64,000 bases of DNA from Scenedesmus sp. ARA3 (lineage: Eukaryota; Chlorophyta; Chlorophyceae; Sphaeropleales; Scenedesmaceae), in assembly GCA_004335835.1 (NCBI GenBank), contig RWJK01001977.1, forward strand, positions 1-64,000, read 5' to 3'. The translations under genes and the position numbers were made by a program. The notes under the pieces are model-generated. The model had not been told where the DNA came from. It did no database searches and saw only the letters and a list, made by a program, of their open reading frames with translations. This document shows, in pieces, positions 60,759 to 64,000 of the stretch. Each line of letters starts with the position of its first letter. Within the stretch, counting starts at the first letter, position 1.

Positions 60759-62498
60759 AGCAGCTGTGCTTTGGCCTGATGTTGTGTGCTTGGATTGTAT
60801 GCCTGGGGTATGCAGCCTCCAGTCAGGCAGCCGCATATGGCTGCTCATTGTCGCTTGTGTTTTAGCTGAATTATCACATGTAACAGTGCTGCGCCTTGCG
60901 CAAACCTGCAGCCCAGTGAGCTGCGTGCTGTATGTGATGAGTGTTGGGCAACTAGTGAAGGGTTGCAAGGTGTTATGTGTGGCCCGCCGCATCAGTACTC
61001 ACAACATCAAACGACACTTGCACCACACAATTTTTTGCATAGAGTGAGGATTGCAACGCCACACGCGCCTGCAAAGACGCTGCACCCCACACTGCTGCGT
61101 GCACAGTGACACACACCAGCTAACACTGACATGCTGCTGCTGCTGCCGACTGCATGTGCTCAGGTTTGCCCGCCCATGCACCATGCAGAAGCATGCGGTC
61201 TTACAGCGCAGACCACCCAGCCTGCAAGTGTTCCAGCTGGTGCCCTGCATCAGGTGAGGGCCTGCTCGCATGCCTTTACAGTGTCTGTGTGCGGCGCGCA
61301 GGAGCTGGCAGCAGTGCCAGGAGGTGCATGCAACTGTGTGCGTTGATCCTGCAGGCCGCACGCGATGCATGGGGTTGCTGTTGAGACTAACATCGTGCAG
61401 ACTGTGATTGAAATGGAGCCCACAACAAGCAAGCAGCTTGTGCCTCATCCGTCAGCTGGTTGGTTATGTGTGTGCTCGGCTGAACGGCTGGTGGTACTGC
61501 TGCCGCTGCTGCTGCTGCCGCTGTGTGTCTGCTTATTGCCACAGGTACTTGCGGCACCCGTTCAGGCTGCGCTGGGACACAGGACACAGCCAGCATGGAG
61601 CATGCTGCCTTACAGCGCAGACCACCAAGCCTGCAAGTGTTCCAGCTGGTGCCCTGCCCCAGGTGAGGCTCTGCTCGCATGCTTTACAGTGTCTGTTTGC
61701 AGCAGTGCAAGGAAGTGCATGCAGCTGTGAGCGTAGACCCTGCAGGCTGCATGGAATCCGTGCGGCTTCTGCGGGATGTAGCTGGCAACATGCATGCAGC
61801 TTGTGCCTTATCAGTTGGTTGCAGTCTGTGTGTGTGCGACTGATCACTGCCACTGCCTGTATCATCCCAAGGGGCTGCAGACAGCACATGCATGTTGTTG
61901 TGCGGGCTGCAGCTGCGCAGGATCACACAAAGGCCAGAAAGTGCCACCTGCTGCAGGCCTTTGCTGACTGTCTGCCCTGCTGTTGTCTACGGTCCTATGC
62001 GCTGCTTCTGCTGCAGCTTGCAATGTGTGCGGCACTGGAAGCGCGTGCTGGCAGCAAGGTCACCTAACCTGCAGGCAGGTGTGTGTTGATGCAGAGGTAG
62101 CATGCAAGTGACCTGCAGAATGCAGGTGCACAGCAGAACAGTTGTGGTGCACACATGGGTGCATGTGCGCAGAGTTGCACAGCAGGCAGTGCTGTATGTC
62201 CAGAACAAACTCAGCAGCAGTCAATGTATGTTACATGGGCTGTATCAGCCAGCAACAATCAGACTTTTGACCTGGATCCACACACCGCAACTGTCACACA
62301 AAATGAAGTGAATCACACCTGAGACATGAGCCTGTACAGCATCAAGATCCAACATCGCTGCAGTCATGTAGCGAGTCACACAACTTTGCCTTACACCAAC
62401 CTGTTGTTGGCGTTGCTGCCATGCCACTCCCAGGTGCAACACCAGGACCCACGGAAAGCACAGCTTATGCCACGCCAGCGCAAGGTGATTGTGGATGC
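60759..62498. other. Region with duplicated exon-like sequence
   Basis: No complete gene. Two related ~400-bp segments (about 61150-61490 and 61560-61900) each contain an exon-like block ending LQRRPPSLQVFQLVPC-R before GTGAGG (donors at 61254 and 61663). The remainder is unassigned. Confidence 0.4.
61164..61662 (+). repeat. Tandem duplication of an exon-like block
   Basis: The blocks 61164-61253 and 61555-61662 share about 60 near-identical bases up to the donor and then continue alike (CTGCTCGCATG, TTTACAGTGTCTGT). Both lengths are multiples of three. The reading frame is not certain. Confidence 0.6.
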
Positions 62499-63467
62499 TC
62501 ACTTTGCAGGGGTTGCCAGCTGCATGCCATGGTCCTCAGCAGGCATCAGCACCTGCTCCTTTCCAGTGGCTTGCAGTCTGTTGTTGGCCACTTGCAGCCT
62601 CTCAAGCAGCTGCACCTTCTCCGCTGCCAGCTGCGCGTTCTCAGCTGCCAACACCCCCATGTCATCAACCAGCTGTGAGTTCTCATCCACCAGCTTGCGC
62701 ACCACTATGTCATCAACTGCATCCTCCTCACCCTCATCTGGCTGCTGCCGCTTCCTGCTTGCAGGCAGCTTGTTGCCATTTGCCTGAAAGATCAGCGCCT
62801 CCTTGATGAACCACTGGAACCTGAAGCTCCAGCTGTTGGACACTGTTGCATCAGGCTGACTGCGGTCATTGGCGGCAGCCTGGAGGGCGTGCTCCACCAG
62901 CTTGCGCACTGCCGCGCAGCTGGGGCCGTTCATCACTCCTGTCCTAGGGTCCTTAGCCAGGTGCACCATGTAGCTGATGATGAAGACTGCATGCTGAATG
63001 TCTGCAGTTTCTGGGTCGTAGGTGGGTGCCTCGCCTTCTACCGCAGCAGGGGTGATGTCGCCTGCGCTGAGTCCATCATCTATGGCTGCCAGCAGCTCTG
63101 TAGAGGCCAGCTTATACCAGCCCTCGCTGTTGCGCTTGTTGGGAGTCCGGTGATCTGTGATTGACTGTATGACCTGCGCTGCGCGTGCCTTGAGCTGCCT
63201 GTTGTGGTTTAGTTTGGGCACCACCTGCTCGTACAGCTGCTCCTTGGTGTGAGGGCACAGGCCATGGTAGGTTGTGTACAGGTTGTGGGCAGGCTGGTAC
63301 CTTGCCATTTGTTTCTTGAAGTTGTCCAGATCATGCACAGTGAGCTGCTCTGCTGCTGCATTAGCCTCCCAAATGGCATCAAAGGCAGCAGGATCGCTGC
63401 AGTATAGGCGCCGCCATGTGGCCTGATCTTGCACCCATGCCTCCTCACGTCCCTTGAATGTTCTCAT
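62499..63467 (-). CDS. Intronless 322-aa ORF, possibly element-encoded
   Basis: Open from an ATG at 63467 (the frame extends further at its 5' end without an ATG). The N-terminal two-thirds are globular and helical (TWRRLYCSDPAAFDAIWEAN, HNLYTTYHGLCPHTKEQLYE, FRFQWFIKEALIFQANG). A basic then acidic linker (SRKRQQPDEGEED) follows. The C-terminus is a clear coiled coil (VDENSQLVDDMGVLAAENAQ). The linker plus coiled coil suggests a nuclear, oligomeric protein. No transposase triad or known family is visible. Lack of introns, different codon use and the repeat-rich flank at 63540-63860 suggest a mobile element. Confidence 0.55.
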   Translation of the reverse strand: MRTFKGREEAWVQDQATWRRLYCSDPAAFDAIWEANAAAEQLTVHDLDNFKKQMARYQPAHNLYTTYHGLCPHTKEQLYEQVVPKLNHNRQLKARAAQVIQSITDHRTPNKRNSEGWYKLASTELLAAIDDGLSAGDITPAAVEGEAPTYDPETADIQHAVFIISYMVHLAKDPRTGVMNGPSCAAVRKLVEHALQAAANDRSQPDATVSNSWSFRFQWFIKEALIFQANGNKLPASRKRQQPDEGEEDAVDDIVVRKLVDENSQLVDDMGVLAAENAQLAAEKVQLLERLQVANNRLQATGKEQVLMPAEDHGMQLATPAK

Positions 63468-63539
63468 TACGTGTATCACGTTATTCGTATAGGCAAGTAG
63501 TTCTTTAGATTCTCTCTGCGCCCCTTTCTGCCCTAGGGA

Positions 63540-63860
63540 TTGCACGCATCAGAGAGGATTGTAGCCATTCTAGGCAATATGGATTGTGCAGACGGCCATT
63601 CGCATTGCAGAGACTGAAACTGCATTGCACAGACGACGACTCGCAGACAGTGGATCTGAACAGCCACGAGTGGATTGCAAAGACACTAAAAAGGATTGTC
63701 AAGATCTCATAGGACCCCTAGAGGCCTTAAGTGACTGTTTTGAGGGGGACTTAAGGCAAGGAGAGTATGGCACATGGGGGCTGTACACAGGGGTGTGCTC
63801 AAGTGCCTTTGGCAGGGGGCTTCTCTGGCCTTAAGTCACAACAATAGGACTTAAGGCAAT
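63540..63860. repeat. Short subterminal-type repeats next to the 62.5-63.5 kb ORF
   Basis: Five or six variants of GGATTGCANAGAC occur in 63550-63705 (e.g. GGATTGTGCAGAC, GCATTGCACAGAC, GGATTGCAAAGAC). Then GCCTTAAGT occurs at ~63724 and ~63830 and its reverse complement, ACTTAAGGC, at ~63750 and ~63850. Confidence 0.6.
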
Positions 63861-64000
63861 ATGAATACATTTTATGCTGTTACAAGGGGCGCCTCAGGCC
63901 TCTTACATGCCAAACTCACTACTGCCTCTGTCCCCAGTCAATCTTGTGATTCTTTGAAGTTTCACTGGAGCCCCAGAAGGGCTATGATGATGCACATCAT

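Overview
The window looks like nuclear DNA of a green alga (Chlorophyta). The genes are split by many short GT-AG introns, coding sequence is G+C-rich, and (CAG)n/(CTG)n tracts are everywhere: they encode poly-Q, poly-A or poly-L depending on frame, and they also sit in introns. Several proteins are of plant/algal type (R2R3-MYB, plant-like LRRs, algal fasciclin proteins). A Scenedesmaceae-like chlorophyte is my best guess, from the CAG-rich style alone. All exon models below were built by hand from splice sites and reading phase.

Layout. 0.6-5.3 kb (+): a 1,080-aa R2R3-MYB factor. 8.0-10.1 kb (+): GINS subunit PSF2. 11.5-14.4 kb (+): F-box-like protein with long Q/A tracts. 15.6-17.8 kb (+): intronless receptor-like membrane protein with an XK-related-like tail. 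18.3-19.4 kb (-): unrecognised multi-exon gene. 20.3-23.1 kb (+): secreted RCC1-repeat protein with three phase-1 Cys-rich (sushi-like) module exons, broken by one in-frame stop. 24.4-26.9 kb (-): DHHC palmitoyltransferase with a GC-AG intron. 27.8-29.7 kb (-): small, probably plastid, coiled-coil protein. 31.0-36.0 kb (+): signal peptide peptidase-type aspartyl protease. 37.2-39.3 kb (+): unrecognised 456-aa protein. 40.8-46.6 kb (-): fasciclin (FAS1) surface protein. 48.1-57.7 kb (+): 14-exon gene encoding a secreted papain-like protease joined to a long LRR region. 58.3-59.9 kb (-): polytopic membrane protein broken by two frameshifts beside an assembly gap. 60.4-64 kb: a terminal exon, duplicated exon-like sequence, and a probable mobile-element ORF with subterminal repeats.

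The genes are not an operon. There is, however, a run of secreted or surface proteins (XKR/LRR-like, RCC1-sushi, FAS1, protease-LRR, polytopic protein), and SPP and the DHHC enzyme also act on the endomembrane system.

The most unusual recurring structure is tandem duplication of exon edges. In at least six places a segment carrying a splice site and the adjoining end of an exon has been copied, usually tandemly, into the neighbouring intron: MYB exon 2; PSF2 exons 4 and 5; SPP exons 3, 4 and 5. This leaves decoy or possibly alternative splice sites, and in PSF2 it extends the protein.
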